Positions 53,717 to 62,511 of a stretch of 64,000 nt of DNA are shown in pieces. The translations under genes were made by a program, and so were the position numbers. Every line of letters starts with the position of its first letter. Positions within the stretch are counted from its first letter, which is position 1. Source of the DNA: Bhargavaea ginsengi (GTDB lineage: Bacteria > Bacillota > Bacilli > Bacillales_A > Planococcaceae); NCBI RefSeq assembly GCF_900109165.1, contig NZ_FNZF01000004.1:1-64000 (forward strand), written 5' to 3'. The notes beneath the pieces were generated by a model, which was not told where the DNA came from, ran no database searches, and saw only the letters and a list, made by a program, of their open reading frames with translations.

Positions 53717-54442
53717 ATGCAACGAGAAGGCCTTTCCGCCGGTCTTAAAGCGGGATTGACCATCGCAATCGGTTACTTCCCGGTGGCGCTGACGTTCGGT
53801 CTGCTCGCCAAGACAACCGGTCTTTCCCTGATCGAGACGGTGGCCATGAGCATCTTCGTCTTTGCCGGAGCTGCCCAATACATATCCCTCAGTCTGATTG
53901 CAGCCAAAGTGGACCCCATTCTGATTGTACTGAATACGTTCATCGTGAACATCCGCCATTTCCTTATGACGGCTTCGCTCAATGAAAAGATGCAGCCTGA
54001 TGCCAGATGGAAAAAAGCGGTCTACGCCTTCGGCATCACCGATGAAACCTTTTCCGTGATCTCCACCACCGGCGATGGCCGTGTCCGGACTTCCTATGCC
54101 GCAGGTGTCATCATCCTTTCCTATGCAAGCTGGGTGATCTTTAGCGGAATCGGGCATGTGATCGGAGCCAACCTGCCGCTTTTCCTGCAGGCAGCGATGT
54201 CAATCGCGCTTTACGCCATGTTTGTCGCGCTTCTTATCCCTTCCCTGAAGGGAAACAGGAAAGTCGTCCTGCTCGCACTGACAGCGGCCGCGATGAACGG
54301 CTTCTTTTTCTGGTCCGGACTGCTTTCGACCGGCTGGGCGATCATGGTGTCGACGCTCGCTTCCGCGATTTTTGTTGAAATCCTCTACACGCGCCGTGGT
54401 AATGTGATCCGCCGTGCGGTTGAGCGAAAGGAGGGAGCATGA
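53717..54442 (+). CDS. azlC: Branched-chain amino acid exporter subunit AzlC
   Basis: A 241-residue membrane protein of the AzlC family. FAGAAQYISLSLI and NIRHFLMTASL are typical. With AzlD it exports branched-chain amino acids or analogues. Start choice is between ATG 53696 and 53717; the latter fits homologues and is used, with AAAGATG upstream. Two TATAAT hexamers (53677-53682, 53689-53694) mark the promoter. The stop overlaps azlD by 4 bp. Confidence 0.92.
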   Translation: MQREGLSAGLKAGLTIAIGYFPVALTFGLLAKTTGLSLIETVAMSIFVFAGAAQYISLSLIAAKVDPILIVLNTFIVNIRHFLMTASLNEKMQPDARWKKAVYAFGITDETFSVISTTGDGRVRTSYAAGVIILSYASWVIFSGIGHVIGANLPLFLQAAMSIALYAMFVALLIPSLKGNRKVVLLALTAAAMNGFFFWSGLLSTGWAIMVSTLASAIFVEILYTRRGNVIRRAVERKEGA

Positions 54443-54753
54443 TGGGAAACTGGTACTGGTGGATGCTCTTGGGCATGGCGGTCGTGACTTATCTGCCGCG
54501 TGCCATTCCGCTGACCTTCCTGGAAGGGAAGGAATTGCCGCCGGCCGTATCCGGCGTGCTTCGCAACATTCCTTATGCCGTACTGGGCGCACTGATCTTT
54601 CCGGCTATTCTGTATGCCCAGCCCGATGATCTCCTGTTTGGTGTAATCGGACTCGCTTCCGCCGCGCTTATTGCCTGGTGGGGCGGAGGAGTCATGGGCA
54701 CTGTCCTTGGCACCATTGCCATCCTCGCGGTATACAGCCTGCTTGCCGGCTGA
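54439..54753 (+). CDS. azlD: Branched-chain amino acid exporter subunit AzlD
   Basis: A 104-residue protein with four hydrophobic helices. VTYLPRAIPLTFLEGKELP and NIPYAVLGALIFPAI are the family marks. It pairs with AzlC. The first ATG overlaps the azlC stop (ATGA); GGAGGGAG precedes it. A strong terminator follows after 17 bp. Confidence 0.92.
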   Translation: MMGNWYWWMLLGMAVVTYLPRAIPLTFLEGKELPPAVSGVLRNIPYAVLGALIFPAILYAQPDDLLFGVIGLASAALIAWWGGGVMGTVLGTIAILAVYSLLAG

Positions 54754-54770
54754 TTAATGGCCGATATCAT

Positions 54771-54808
54771 AAAAACGACCTGGCGCAAAAGTGCGCCAGG
54801 TCGTTTTT
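54771..54808. terminator. Bidirectional terminator between azlD and csbA
   Basis: Perfect 17-bp stem (54771-54787 with 54792-54808), AAAG loop. Its right arm reaches the csbA stop codon. Confidence 0.9.
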
Positions 54809-55061
54809 ATGATGGATCCCGGTCCCCATGTTTCGCCTGCTCACGCATCCTGCCGGCAATATAGAAGCCGGCGGTGAGCGAGAGTGCATCAATCGCGTAC
54901 AGCAGCCACGTATGCGTGTAACCCGCATAAACGGATGCCGCAATCAGGGCCACGGTCAGAATCAGTCCGACGACATGATGATAGGTCACCCGTGTAAACA
55001 GGACCACCAGAGCCGCCGGCAGGAAAAGCGCAAGGATAATTTTTAGTGCGTAGGATTCCAC
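54807..55061 (-). CDS. csbA: CsbA family membrane protein
   Basis: An 84-residue protein with three hydrophobic helices: ALKIILALFLPAALVVLF, then VVGLILTVALIAAS, then AIDALSLTAGFYIAG. This is the DUF2198/CsbA pattern, a general-stress gene in B. subtilis. The start is GTG behind GGAGAGGGGGAG; the frame stays open upstream into minJ. No sigma-B promoter was found, so it is probably read through from minJ, 31 bp away. Confidence 0.85.
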   Translation of the reverse strand: MESYALKIILALFLPAALVVLFTRVTYHHVVGLILTVALIAASVYAGYTHTWLLYAIDALSLTAGFYIAGRMREQAKHGDRDPS

Positions 55062-55092
55062 GGATCGCTCCCCCTCTCCTGCAAATGAACGG

Positions 55093-56262
55093 TCAGCGCA
55101 CGACAAGCAGGCCCATCCGGTGATGATCATGACGGAAGATGACATGCTGGCAGAGCCGCAGTTCCCCTTCCATATTGAGCACCTCGACACGGCAGTGCGC
55201 CGCATTGACCTGGATGGCTTCGTACAGTTCCCGTTCATCCGTCACGGTGACACCGTTCACCTTCCGGATGGTCTCACCCGGAAGGATCCCCATCTTGTCG
55301 GCAGGAGATCCCGGCAGCACTGCCGCCACGACGACACCGTCGCTCCTCGGCGCCACTGCGAAGTTACCCTTGTTTTCACGGACTGCGGCCATGATGGTGA
55401 TTACCATCCGGACAATAAATCCGATTGCAAGGACGGCCCAAGCGGCGATAGGCTCCCATAGTCCAAGAAATGCGGCTGCCGTGACACCGAGTCCGGTGAC
55501 GAAGACCGCCTTGCCGTATCGTCCGTATACCTGTCCGGGCAGAACGTGCTTGGCCGTATGCTCAAAGCCGATCACTGCCGGGATAAGGATCAGATAGTAG
55601 GAAGTTCCGCCGAGCGTGAACTGTGGCCAGTATGGAAGCATTTCTTCCAACGGGCCGCCAGGAACGGCGAAAAGCAGCGGCAACAGCCAGAGGCGCTTTG
55701 TCCGATAGGCCGCCCCCTGCAGGCCGCGCCCGGTCTTCAGGAGCAGCGGGGACGAATCCCGGGCCGCATACTTTCGGATCAGGAGACCTTCTGCAGCAGT
55801 CAGCAGGCCGGCAATCGCCGTGATGGTGACCGCCTCCTCCCCTGAAATTCCCGCATAGGTCCAGCCGATGACCGGCCAGTCCGTCGGAATATCGTTCCGG
55901 CCAATCAGCCAGTAGGCAAGTGCCGCGAGCCCGGCAGCATAGACCGGTGCCCCCGCATGGTAGCGGAAAAGCAATACGGCGGCCAGCATGAACCCGCAGA
56001 ACAATACAAGCCAGCCCTTGGGCACAGCAAGCCCTGCTCCTGCAATGACGATCGACAGAACAAGCGCGGTCAGCCATGACTCCTTCAGCAGCCGGCGAAA
56101 TTCGGTCAGGCCTTCGTCCACCCTCACCCGGAAGTTCCGGCGTTCACGCCGAACCCTTGTATAACCAAGCAGTACCGAGAACAACAAAATAATATAGAGC
56201 AGCGGGTTCATGAAAAACCTTCCCGCGGCTTGCAGCAATTCAAACAAGATTTCCTGGAACAT
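55093..56262 (-). CDS. minJ: Division-site protein MinJ (PDZ domain)
   Basis: A 389-residue protein with about seven membrane helices and a C-terminal PDZ domain (about 300-375, with GVVVAAVLPGSPADKMGILPG in part). MinJ links DivIVA to MinCD at the poles and septum. An ATG at 56262 following GGGGATGGTGA is used. Its place between ctpB and csbA equals that of B. subtilis yvjD. Confidence 0.9.
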   Translation of the reverse strand: MFQEILFELLQAAGRFFMNPLLYIILLFSVLLGYTRVRRERRNFRVRVDEGLTEFRRLLKESWLTALVLSIVIAGAGLAVPKGWLVLFCGFMLAAVLLFRYHAGAPVYAAGLAALAYWLIGRNDIPTDWPVIGWTYAGISGEEAVTITAIAGLLTAAEGLLIRKYAARDSSPLLLKTGRGLQGAAYRTKRLWLLPLLFAVPGGPLEEMLPYWPQFTLGGTSYYLILIPAVIGFEHTAKHVLPGQVYGRYGKAVFVTGLGVTAAAFLGLWEPIAAWAVLAIGFIVRMVITIMAAVRENKGNFAVAPRSDGVVVAAVLPGSPADKMGILPGETIRKVNGVTVTDERELYEAIQVNAAHCRVEVLNMEGELRLCQHVIFRHDHHRMGLLVVR

Positions 56263-56343
56263 CAGACTGTCACCATCCCCGGTTCTAGACAACAAACTTC
56301 ATTCACTTCATTCTATCAAACCCGGGGAGGGATGAGAATGCTT

Positions 56344-57777
56344 TTAGTTGCCGGACTTTAATACATGTTTCATATAGCCGACGGCAAGCTGCAGCTGATC
56401 GTCATTTTTCTCGTCCGACTTGTATTCGATCACCTTGGCGCGCAGTGCCCGGAAAAAGGCATCATCCATGGCTCCGCCGGGTTCCAGCTTTTCATTGTCA
56501 CGGAAGCGCTCGACCGCCTTTAATGTGGTCTCATCATAATAGCCGTCCTCACGCGTCACATCGTAGCCAAGTGCCGCAAGCACCCGCTGGGCGTAGCCTA
56601 CGTCTTCCCCATAGTCTCCGGGCTGGAAGCTGCCCTCGACAGGCATGACCGGCAGACCGTACAGCGGCTGCTGTTCGGATTCGAGGTCCGGTTTGATGCC
56701 CTTGCCGTGAATCCACTCTCCTGACGGGGTCAGCCACTTATGTGTCGATAGTTTCACTTCACCGCCGTTCGAAAGCGGCCAGGTCTCCTGCACGGTCCCT
56801 TTTCCAAAGCTGACTGTACCGATGATGAACGCACGCCCGTTACCCTGGAGCGCTCCGCTCAGCACCTCGCTTGCAGAGGCACTGCCCTTGTCCTGGATCA
56901 GTACAGCCTTCATGCCGCGCATTGCCTTGCCGTACTCATCGTCCTTCGGGGCCTCGGAGCGTACGGGTTCCTTCACGCCTTCCGCATTCTGCATAAATGC
57001 GAAGACCGTCCCTTCCCGGAGAAGGCTGCCCGCTATCCGCGATACACTGTGAAGGTACCCGCCCGGATTGCCGCGCACATCAATGATCAGGCCGTCCGCC
57101 CCCTGGCCGATCAGTTTCTTCGTGTGGGTTTCCCACTCAGCAGCCGTTTCTTCGCCGAACATCGAAATGGAAACAATGCCGATCTGGTAACCGTCTTTCT
57201 CGACCAGGCGGCTGCTTACTGTCTTGACCGGTATCGCACTGCGTTTCATCGTCACTTCCAGATGCCTGTCCTCATCAGGGCGGAATATCGTCATGGCGAC
57301 ATCGGTTCCTTCTTTCCCTTTGATCAGGGAAAGCAGTTCCTTCATCGTTTTCCCGTCCACACGCTCCCCGTCTACACGGACGATTTCATCGTATGGGAGA
57401 ATGCCGGCTTTTTCCGCAGGGGAGTTTCGGACCGGTGCCACGATGATGAACCGCCCTCTGGATTCCGCGATTTCCGCCCCGATCCCGACACGCTCGTCCG
57501 ACAGTGATTCCTGATGGGCAGCCGCTTCCTCTTCCGTCATGTATGTACTGTACGGATCATTCAGCACATCTGCCATACCTCTGACGGCCCCTTCGACCAG
57601 ATCTTTTCCGCCGACACGGTGGACGGCCTTTTCCAAAATCAGTTCATACGCCTCATCGATCGGTTTCTTGTCGCTGACAGGTTCCGCCGACTCCCCTTTT
57701 CCGCTCTGGACGAAGTAGAAGATTCCGCCGGCAGCAGCGCAGACCGCCACGAAAAGCAAAAATCGGCTCATGCGCAC
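56344..57777 (-). CDS. ctpB: Carboxy-terminal processing protease CtpB
   Basis: A 477-residue S41 peptidase. A signal anchor (5-22) is followed by a PDZ domain (about 95-175), the protease core with Ser in DKGSASASEVLSG and Lys in SFGKGTVQ, and a C-terminal peptidoglycan-binding domain (about 385-440). B. subtilis CtpB cleaves SpoIVFA to activate sigma-K, which fits the sigma-K site in this window. The start is GTG behind GGAGGAGGG. It precedes minJ. Confidence 0.94.
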   Translation of the reverse strand: MRMSRFLLFVAVCAAAGGIFYFVQSGKGESAEPVSDKKPIDEAYELILEKAVHRVGGKDLVEGAVRGMADVLNDPYSTYMTEEEAAAHQESLSDERVGIGAEIAESRGRFIIVAPVRNSPAEKAGILPYDEIVRVDGERVDGKTMKELLSLIKGKEGTDVAMTIFRPDEDRHLEVTMKRSAIPVKTVSSRLVEKDGYQIGIVSISMFGEETAAEWETHTKKLIGQGADGLIIDVRGNPGGYLHSVSRIAGSLLREGTVFAFMQNAEGVKEPVRSEAPKDDEYGKAMRGMKAVLIQDKGSASASEVLSGALQGNGRAFIIGTVSFGKGTVQETWPLSNGGEVKLSTHKWLTPSGEWIHGKGIKPDLESEQQPLYGLPVMPVEGSFQPGDYGEDVGYAQRVLAALGYDVTREDGYYDETTLKAVERFRDNEKLEPGGAMDDAFFRALRAKVIEYKSDEKNDDQLQLAVGYMKHVLKSGN

Positions 57778-57867
57778 GTTGCATCCCTCCTCCGTCCAAT
57801 TGTATGAACAGATCAGGAAGCATACGACACGCTTGGCCGATTTTTATGTCCGGAATCAAAGGATCAC

Positions 57868-58494
57868 TCAGTCAACACTTGCAGTCAGGTCCCTCATCAT
57901 TTCTTCATCCATCGGCCCCCTGACCACATGGCGGATAACGCCGGATGTATCAATAATGTAAGTGGTAGGGATCGTGATGACCCGGTAGGCATCCATCTGC
58001 TCACCGTCCATATCCAGCGGAATCGGGAAGGTGAGACCGAACTCTTCAACGAATGACTGGATGTTTTCCATCACCTTGTCCTTGTCTCCCCGCTCGGATG
58101 TGGAAAGGTTTACGGCGATTACTCGGACTCCAGCTTTTTCTGCCTCCTGCTCATGGAAATCCTGCATATGCGGCATTTCCGCACGGCAAGGACCGCACCA
58201 CGATGCCCAGAAATTCAGGATCACTTTCTCCCCCCGCAGGTCCGACAGCTTTAGTTCTCCGCCGTCCAGTGTCCCGAGGGTGAAGTCGGGGGCGGACTCT
58301 CCCTTGGCGATCCCTTCTTGGACTTCCGCATCCCCCTCTGCTCCCGCCTGGACTTCCTCCGATTGGGCGAGCTCACGCTCAAGCTGCTTTTTCTGCCCGC
58401 TGAGACCGTCATCCGCTGTGTTTTTCAGCATAATGCCGATCATCGCCGCAATGACAGCCAGGGCAATGATGGAACCGAACCATTTTTTATTCAT
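57868..58494 (-). CDS. TlpA/ResA-like membrane-anchored thioredoxin
   Basis: A 208-residue protein with one N-terminal helix (about 7-24), an acidic Glu/Gln linker (about 30-65) and a redoxin domain with NFWASWCGPCRAEMP and the cis-Pro in TIPTTYII. It acts outside the membrane as a thiol reductant, as ResA does for cytochrome c. cccB lies 4 kb away. Its start overlaps the unknown membrane gene by 8 bp. Confidence 0.9.
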   Translation of the reverse strand: MNKKWFGSIIALAVIAAMIGIMLKNTADDGLSGQKKQLERELAQSEEVQAGAEGDAEVQEGIAKGESAPDFTLGTLDGGELKLSDLRGEKVILNFWASWCGPCRAEMPHMQDFHEQEAEKAGVRVIAVNLSTSERGDKDKVMENIQSFVEEFGLTFPIPLDMDGEQMDAYRVITIPTTYIIDTSGVIRHVVRGPMDEEMMRDLTASVD

Positions 58495-59107
58495 TCTTCA
58501 CGCCTCCAACCAGCCGATTGTAATGATAAACACTAATAATAAGGGTCGAAACAAATGACAGACCGCCGAATCCGTCAGGCTGTACGGCAGCTGCCATCAG
58601 GTGGGCAGCCGGAAAAATCACCGTCAGCTGTTTTTGCCAAAGATGCGTGCTGCCAGCCTTGAGAAGCGTCAGGAAAAGCAGGGGGCCGAACAACATCACC
58701 GTCGCTGTTTCCTCCAGGAAGCCGTTGTCATTCAACAGCACCATCATCATCTGATAGACGCTCTGGACAGCCACCGCACCGGTCAGGACGGCGGGCGATG
58801 CGGCCAGGCCTTTGCGCCAGAGGAAGTAAAGGGCTGCCAGAAGACCAGCCAGTGCCCCTGCCATACCGCCATTGTAGTAAAGAAGTGAGAGAGGTGCCTT
58901 CAGAAAGCTTCCGAAATCGGTCAGCACGTAGCTTCCCTTCCAGATCAGGACAAAATAAAATGCAGCATCCGCGTATAGTCCGGCCGGACGGTTCCCGTAC
59001 CGGAGCCGGATAAGGACATAGGCCGCAACGAGCGCGGCAAGTGCCGACAGATGGGATGACGGCACGGATAACTTAAAGATGGTGATAACTTCGGTCACTT
59101 GCATCAA
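58487..59107 (-). CDS. Multi-helix membrane protein coupled to a TlpA-like thioredoxin
   Basis: A 206-residue protein with six or seven hydrophobic helices. I do not recognise a firm family. The central stretch, with DAAFYFVLIWKGSYVL, PLSLLYYNGGMAGALAG and LYFLWRKGL, recalls the fold of prolipoprotein diacylglyceryl transferase, but its HGG catalytic motif is only NGG and the later arginines are missing. It overlaps the thioredoxin gene by 8 bp, so joint action, perhaps as electron donor or anchor, is likely but unproven. Confidence 0.6.
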   Translation of the reverse strand: MMQVTEVITIFKLSVPSSHLSALAALVAAYVLIRLRYGNRPAGLYADAAFYFVLIWKGSYVLTDFGSFLKAPLSLLYYNGGMAGALAGLLAALYFLWRKGLAASPAVLTGAVAVQSVYQMMMVLLNDNGFLEETATVMLFGPLLFLTLLKAGSTHLWQKQLTVIFPAAHLMAAAVQPDGFGGLSFVSTLIISVYHYNRLVGGVKNE

Positions 59108-59144
59108 CTACGCCTCCGGCCGGGTATGATCAACTTCAAGAGTA

Positions 59145-59173
59145 GAGGATGGACGTGCCGTCCGTCCATCCTC
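59145..59173. other. Perfect hairpin in the leader of the membrane protein gene
   Basis: GAGGATGGACG (59145-59155) and CGTCCATCCTC (59163-59173) form an 11-bp stem 38 bp before the start. No T run follows, so it is not a normal terminator; an operator or mRNA-stabilising hairpin is possible. Confidence 0.5.
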
Positions 59174-59227
59174 CAGCATGCAAGCAGATCAGAATCTTGT
59201 CCATTCTATGACAAGAAAAAAGAAAAA

Positions 59228-59249
59228 TCCCGCCTCTTGCAAGGCGGGA
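59228..59249 (-). terminator. Terminator of the M23 peptidase gene
   Basis: Stem TCCCGCCT/AGGCGGGA with a 6-nt loop, followed on the minus strand by TTTTTCTTTTT. Confidence 0.85.
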
Positions 59250-59262
59250 GTCACATTTATTT

Positions 59263-60609
59263 TTATAGTGGTACGTAGCGCATCGGATTGACCGGATTGC
59301 CATAAGTGCCGATATGCACTTCAAAGTGAAGGTGCGGTCCGCTGGAGCGTCCTGTGGAACCCATCCGGCCGATCATCTGTCCTTTGCTGACCTGTGCACC
59401 TTTGCTTGTGTTGATCGAAGAAAGGTGGCCGTAAACCGTGGTCATCGTCTGTCCGTTCACAGAATGGGTGATCATGATGTAGTTTCCGAGCGTCCTGTGG
59501 CTGCCTGTGGAGGAAACAATGCCGTTTCCTGCGGCAACGATCGTCGTGCCTGTTGCATTGGCGATGTCTACACCCTGGTGGTTGGACGATGCCCAGCTCA
59601 GGTTACGGTAGCCGAACGTGGATGTGATCCGTCCGGAAGCAGGTCGTGTCCAAGTGCCGCCCGATACTGCCGGAGCAGGTGCGCTCGTATAGCCTACAGA
59701 GCTGCCGGAGGAAGCTGCTGCTTTACGGTTCGACTCTGCCTGTTTCGATGCTGCAGCCGCTGCGGCCTGCTTGCGCGCTTCCGCTTCTTTGCGTTTGCGC
59801 TCTTCTTCAGCCTTGCGGGCAATTTCAGCCAGGCGCTCTTGCTCTGCAACAATCTGCTGGGTGAGCTCCGAGCTCATTTCATGGGCTTCGGAATACTCGG
59901 CCTGCAGACTGGACTGCTCTTTCTCCAGGCGTTGCTGCTCTGCTTCAAGCTGACTGATGAGCCCGTCCAGTTCTTGCTTCTGGCGGTCGAGCTCTGCTTT
60001 TGCCGCTTCAAGCTTTTTCTTGTTTTCTTCTTGGCTGGCAAGCTTGTCCTCGACCTGTTTTTTCTGGTCTTCAAGCGTTGCTTTGTCCGCCTTTTGCTCG
60101 GCGATGATCTGGCGATCCGCTTCCCTGAGCGTGTTGACGGCCGATACCCGGTCGATAAAGTCGGAGAAGCTGCTTGCCCCTAGAAGGACATCGATATAGC
60201 TCGTGGAGCCGCCAGTGACCTGCATGGCGCGGATCCGGTCACGAAGGAGTGCATCCCGGTCAGCAATTTTCTGTTCGAGCTCTTTGATGGAGGCACGGAG
60301 CGCTTCGATCTCGGCTTTGGTCACCTCGATCTCTTGCTCGAGCTGGGCGATTTCATTTTGCTTCGTCTCAATCTTCCCGTGCAGGTCCTTGATCTGGGCA
60401 AGAAGCTTGTCCATCTTCTCGGAGTTTGCCTTGATGTTGGAGGCTTTCTCCTGGATACCCCTATTCAGCTCGTTTTTCTTTTGTTCGATCTGTTGTTGCT
60501 GATTCTGAAGATCATTGAGCTTGCTGGCCGACACGCCGGTCGTGCCGAGCCCAAAGCTCAGTGCCATCGTGGCGGCCACGGTGGCAATCAGTGGCTTCGA
60601 CTGCTTCAA
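59263..60609 (-). CDS. Coiled-coil M23 murein hydrolase or EnvC-like activator
   Basis: A 448-residue secreted protein. Signal peptide 1-28 is followed by two long coiled coils (about 30-120 and 165-275) of the PcsB/CwlO/EnvC type, an Ala-rich linker and a C-terminal LytM domain (about 330-440) with HQGVDIANA and HLHFEVH zinc motifs. The His and Asp ligands appear intact, so it may be an active endopeptidase. It follows ftsEX, which control such hydrolases. B. subtilis uses the NlpC/P60 enzyme CwlO in this role. The start is TTG behind AAAGGGG. Confidence 0.92.
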   Translation of the reverse strand: MKQSKPLIATVAATMALSFGLGTTGVSASKLNDLQNQQQQIEQKKNELNRGIQEKASNIKANSEKMDKLLAQIKDLHGKIETKQNEIAQLEQEIEVTKAEIEALRASIKELEQKIADRDALLRDRIRAMQVTGGSTSYIDVLLGASSFSDFIDRVSAVNTLREADRQIIAEQKADKATLEDQKKQVEDKLASQEENKKKLEAAKAELDRQKQELDGLISQLEAEQQRLEKEQSSLQAEYSEAHEMSSELTQQIVAEQERLAEIARKAEEERKRKEAEARKQAAAAAASKQAESNRKAAASSGSSVGYTSAPAPAVSGGTWTRPASGRITSTFGYRNLSWASSNHQGVDIANATGTTIVAAGNGIVSSTGSHRTLGNYIMITHSVNGQTMTTVYGHLSSINTSKGAQVSKGQMIGRMGSTGRSSGPHLHFEVHIGTYGNPVNPMRYVPL

Positions 60610-60671
60610 CTTTTCATTTCCCCTTTCAGGACACTGCGTTCTATCTGTCTGATCTTGCTGTCATTTGTGTT

Positions 60672-61556
60672 TTATACTTTCAGGAACTTGCGTACCGACA
60701 TGAAGCTTCCCCAAATACCGATGAAGATGCCCATGAAGAACAGGAGGCCGCTCACGATATAAAGGAACGGTACAGGAGGCAGGATTTGGATCATCTCGCC
60801 ACGGAGCCTTGGCTCAGCATAGTCATAGAATTCGATATAACCGAATACGACGGCCAGGATAGGAATGATGGATCCGAGGATCCCCATCCAGATTCCTTCA
60901 AGAACAAACGGGACTCTTACAAAGCTGTTTGACGCACCGACCAGCTTCATGATGCCGATTTCGTTCTTTCTTGCGACGATCGTAATGCGGATCGTGTTTG
61001 AGATCAGGAACATTGCCGTGAACAGCAGGGCGAGAATGAGGACCAGCCCGGCGGTCCGGCCGAAGTTCAGGAAGTCAAACAGTTTTTCGACTTTCCCTTC
61101 CCCGTAGACCACCTCATAAGTATTCGGGTACTCATCGATGGTCTGTGCAACTTTGGCCGTCTGCTGCGGGTTCGCCGCTTTGACATAGAAGGCCTCGCGG
61201 AGCGGGTTGCTCTGTTCATAAAGCTTCAGGTCATCCCCGAAGTCGCTGATCATCTGCTCCAGCTCATGGTCACGGCTCGAATAAATGACTTCAGCCACGC
61301 CAGGTGTTTCCCTGATCTGATCTTCGAGTGCTGTTGTCGAAGCCTCATCAGCAGCAAGTTCGACGTATACTTTCATTTCAACATCATGTTCAAGATCATC
61401 GGCGACCTTGTTCAGGTTCAGCATGATGGCCACGAACACGCCGACAAGGAGCAGCGTGACCGTGACCGCGCTGACAGATGCAAATGTCATCCAGCCATTT
61501 CGGCCAAGGGTCTTGAAGCTTTCACGGAAGTGGCGGCGGATGGTTCTAAATTTCAT
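60672..61556 (-). CDS. ftsX: Cell division ABC-type permease FtsX
   Basis: A 294-residue protein with a cytoplasmic N-terminus, one helix (about 25-45), an extracellular domain (about 46-165) and three further helices. KNEIGIMKLVGASNSFVRVPF is the FtsX mark. It passes the FtsE signal to the cell-wall hydrolase outside. The ATG at 61556 overlaps the ftsE stop by 11 bp. Confidence 0.95.
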   Translation of the reverse strand: MKFRTIRRHFRESFKTLGRNGWMTFASVSAVTVTLLLVGVFVAIMLNLNKVADDLEHDVEMKVYVELAADEASTTALEDQIRETPGVAEVIYSSRDHELEQMISDFGDDLKLYEQSNPLREAFYVKAANPQQTAKVAQTIDEYPNTYEVVYGEGKVEKLFDFLNFGRTAGLVLILALLFTAMFLISNTIRITIVARKNEIGIMKLVGASNSFVRVPFVLEGIWMGILGSIIPILAVVFGYIEFYDYAEPRLRGEMIQILPPVPFLYIVSGLLFFMGIFIGIWGSFMSVRKFLKV

Positions 61557-62235
61557 AGCCGTAAACCCCTTCCGCTTCGTCACGGACGATCAGCCCGCCC
61601 TCAATGGCGATGACCCGGTGCCTGATCCGGTTGACGATATCTTTGTTGTGGGTGGCCATGACGATGGTCGTACCCAACTGCTCGTTGATGTCCTTAAAAA
61701 CATTCATGATGCCCCAGGATGTTTCCGGATCCAGGTTTCCGGTCGGTTCATCCGCGATGACGACTTTGGGCCGGTTGACGATCGAGCGTGCAATGGAAAC
61801 CCGCTGCTGCTCGCCTCCCGACAGTTCCGTCGGGAGCATCCGCGCCTTTGACTTTAAACCGACCAGGTCGAGTACTTCGGTCACCCGGTCACGGATTGAA
61901 TCGGACGGCGCCTCGATGACTTCCATCGCAAAAGCGACATTTTCATAGACTGTCAGCTTTGGCAACAGTTTAAAGTCCTGGAAGACGACGCCGATTTTTC
62001 TCCGGACGAACGGGACCTCCCTGTTTTTCAGTGTGACCAGGTTGGTCCCGTCGACATATATTTCTCCAGATGTCGGTTTTTCCTCACGGTACATCATTTT
62101 GATGAATGTCGATTTACCCGCGCCGCTTGGTCCGACGACATAAACGAACTCTCCTGGCGCAATTTTGACATTCAGTCCGTTCGCTGCTACGACACCATTT
62201 GCATATTTCTTATAAACGTCTTTCATATTAATCAT
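61546..62235 (-). CDS. ftsE: Cell division ATP-binding protein FtsE
   Basis: A 229-residue ABC ATPase. Walker A is GPSGAGKST (about 35-43), the signature LSGGEQQRVSIARSI, Walker B VVIADEPTGNLDP. It works with FtsX to control wall hydrolysis at septum or sidewall. The ATG at 62235 follows AAGGTGATT. It begins the ftsE-ftsX operon. Confidence 0.97.
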   Translation of the reverse strand: MINMKDVYKKYANGVVAANGLNVKIAPGEFVYVVGPSGAGKSTFIKMMYREEKPTSGEIYVDGTNLVTLKNREVPFVRRKIGVVFQDFKLLPKLTVYENVAFAMEVIEAPSDSIRDRVTEVLDLVGLKSKARMLPTELSGGEQQRVSIARSIVNRPKVVIADEPTGNLDPETSWGIMNVFKDINEQLGTTIVMATHNKDIVNRIRHRVIAIEGGLIVRDEAEGVYGYEI

Positions 62236-62286
62236 TAAAAAATCACCTTACGCCCTAAATCCGGGCTAAAATTTTCCGGCACGCTC

Positions 62287-62295
62287 ATTATAACA
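62287..62295 (-). promoter_or_regulatory. Extended -10 promoter of ftsEX
   Basis: TGTTATAAT on the minus strand 52 bp before ftsE. No clear -35. The stretch 62300-62465 holds no gene. Confidence 0.55.
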
Positions 62296-62469
62296 CTATA
62301 AAACTCGTATTTTATTACAAGTATATTTCATTTTGACTACAGAAAACGTTGATATATCTGGATTCTTGTCGCTTGACAATGAAGGGTGGAGGGTTTTGAA
62401 AAGTCCTGTAATAGTCGGAGGATTAAGAGGATTCCGGAGGAAAGATAATAATCAGATTAATGACAAAAA

Positions 62470-62503
62470 AAGACCGTCTCCCGGAATTGGAACCGGGAAA
62501 ACG
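62470..62503 (-). terminator. cccB terminator
   Basis: Stem CCGTcTCCCGG/CCGGGAaaACGG, followed on the minus strand by TTTTTTTGTC, within 10 bp of the cccB stop. Confidence 0.8.
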
Positions 62504-62511
62504 GCTGGGTA

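Noticed and set aside
55062-55140. Sigma-B promoter for csbA
   Set aside because: No GTTT...GGGTAT pair at proper spacing was found in the region before the GTG start.
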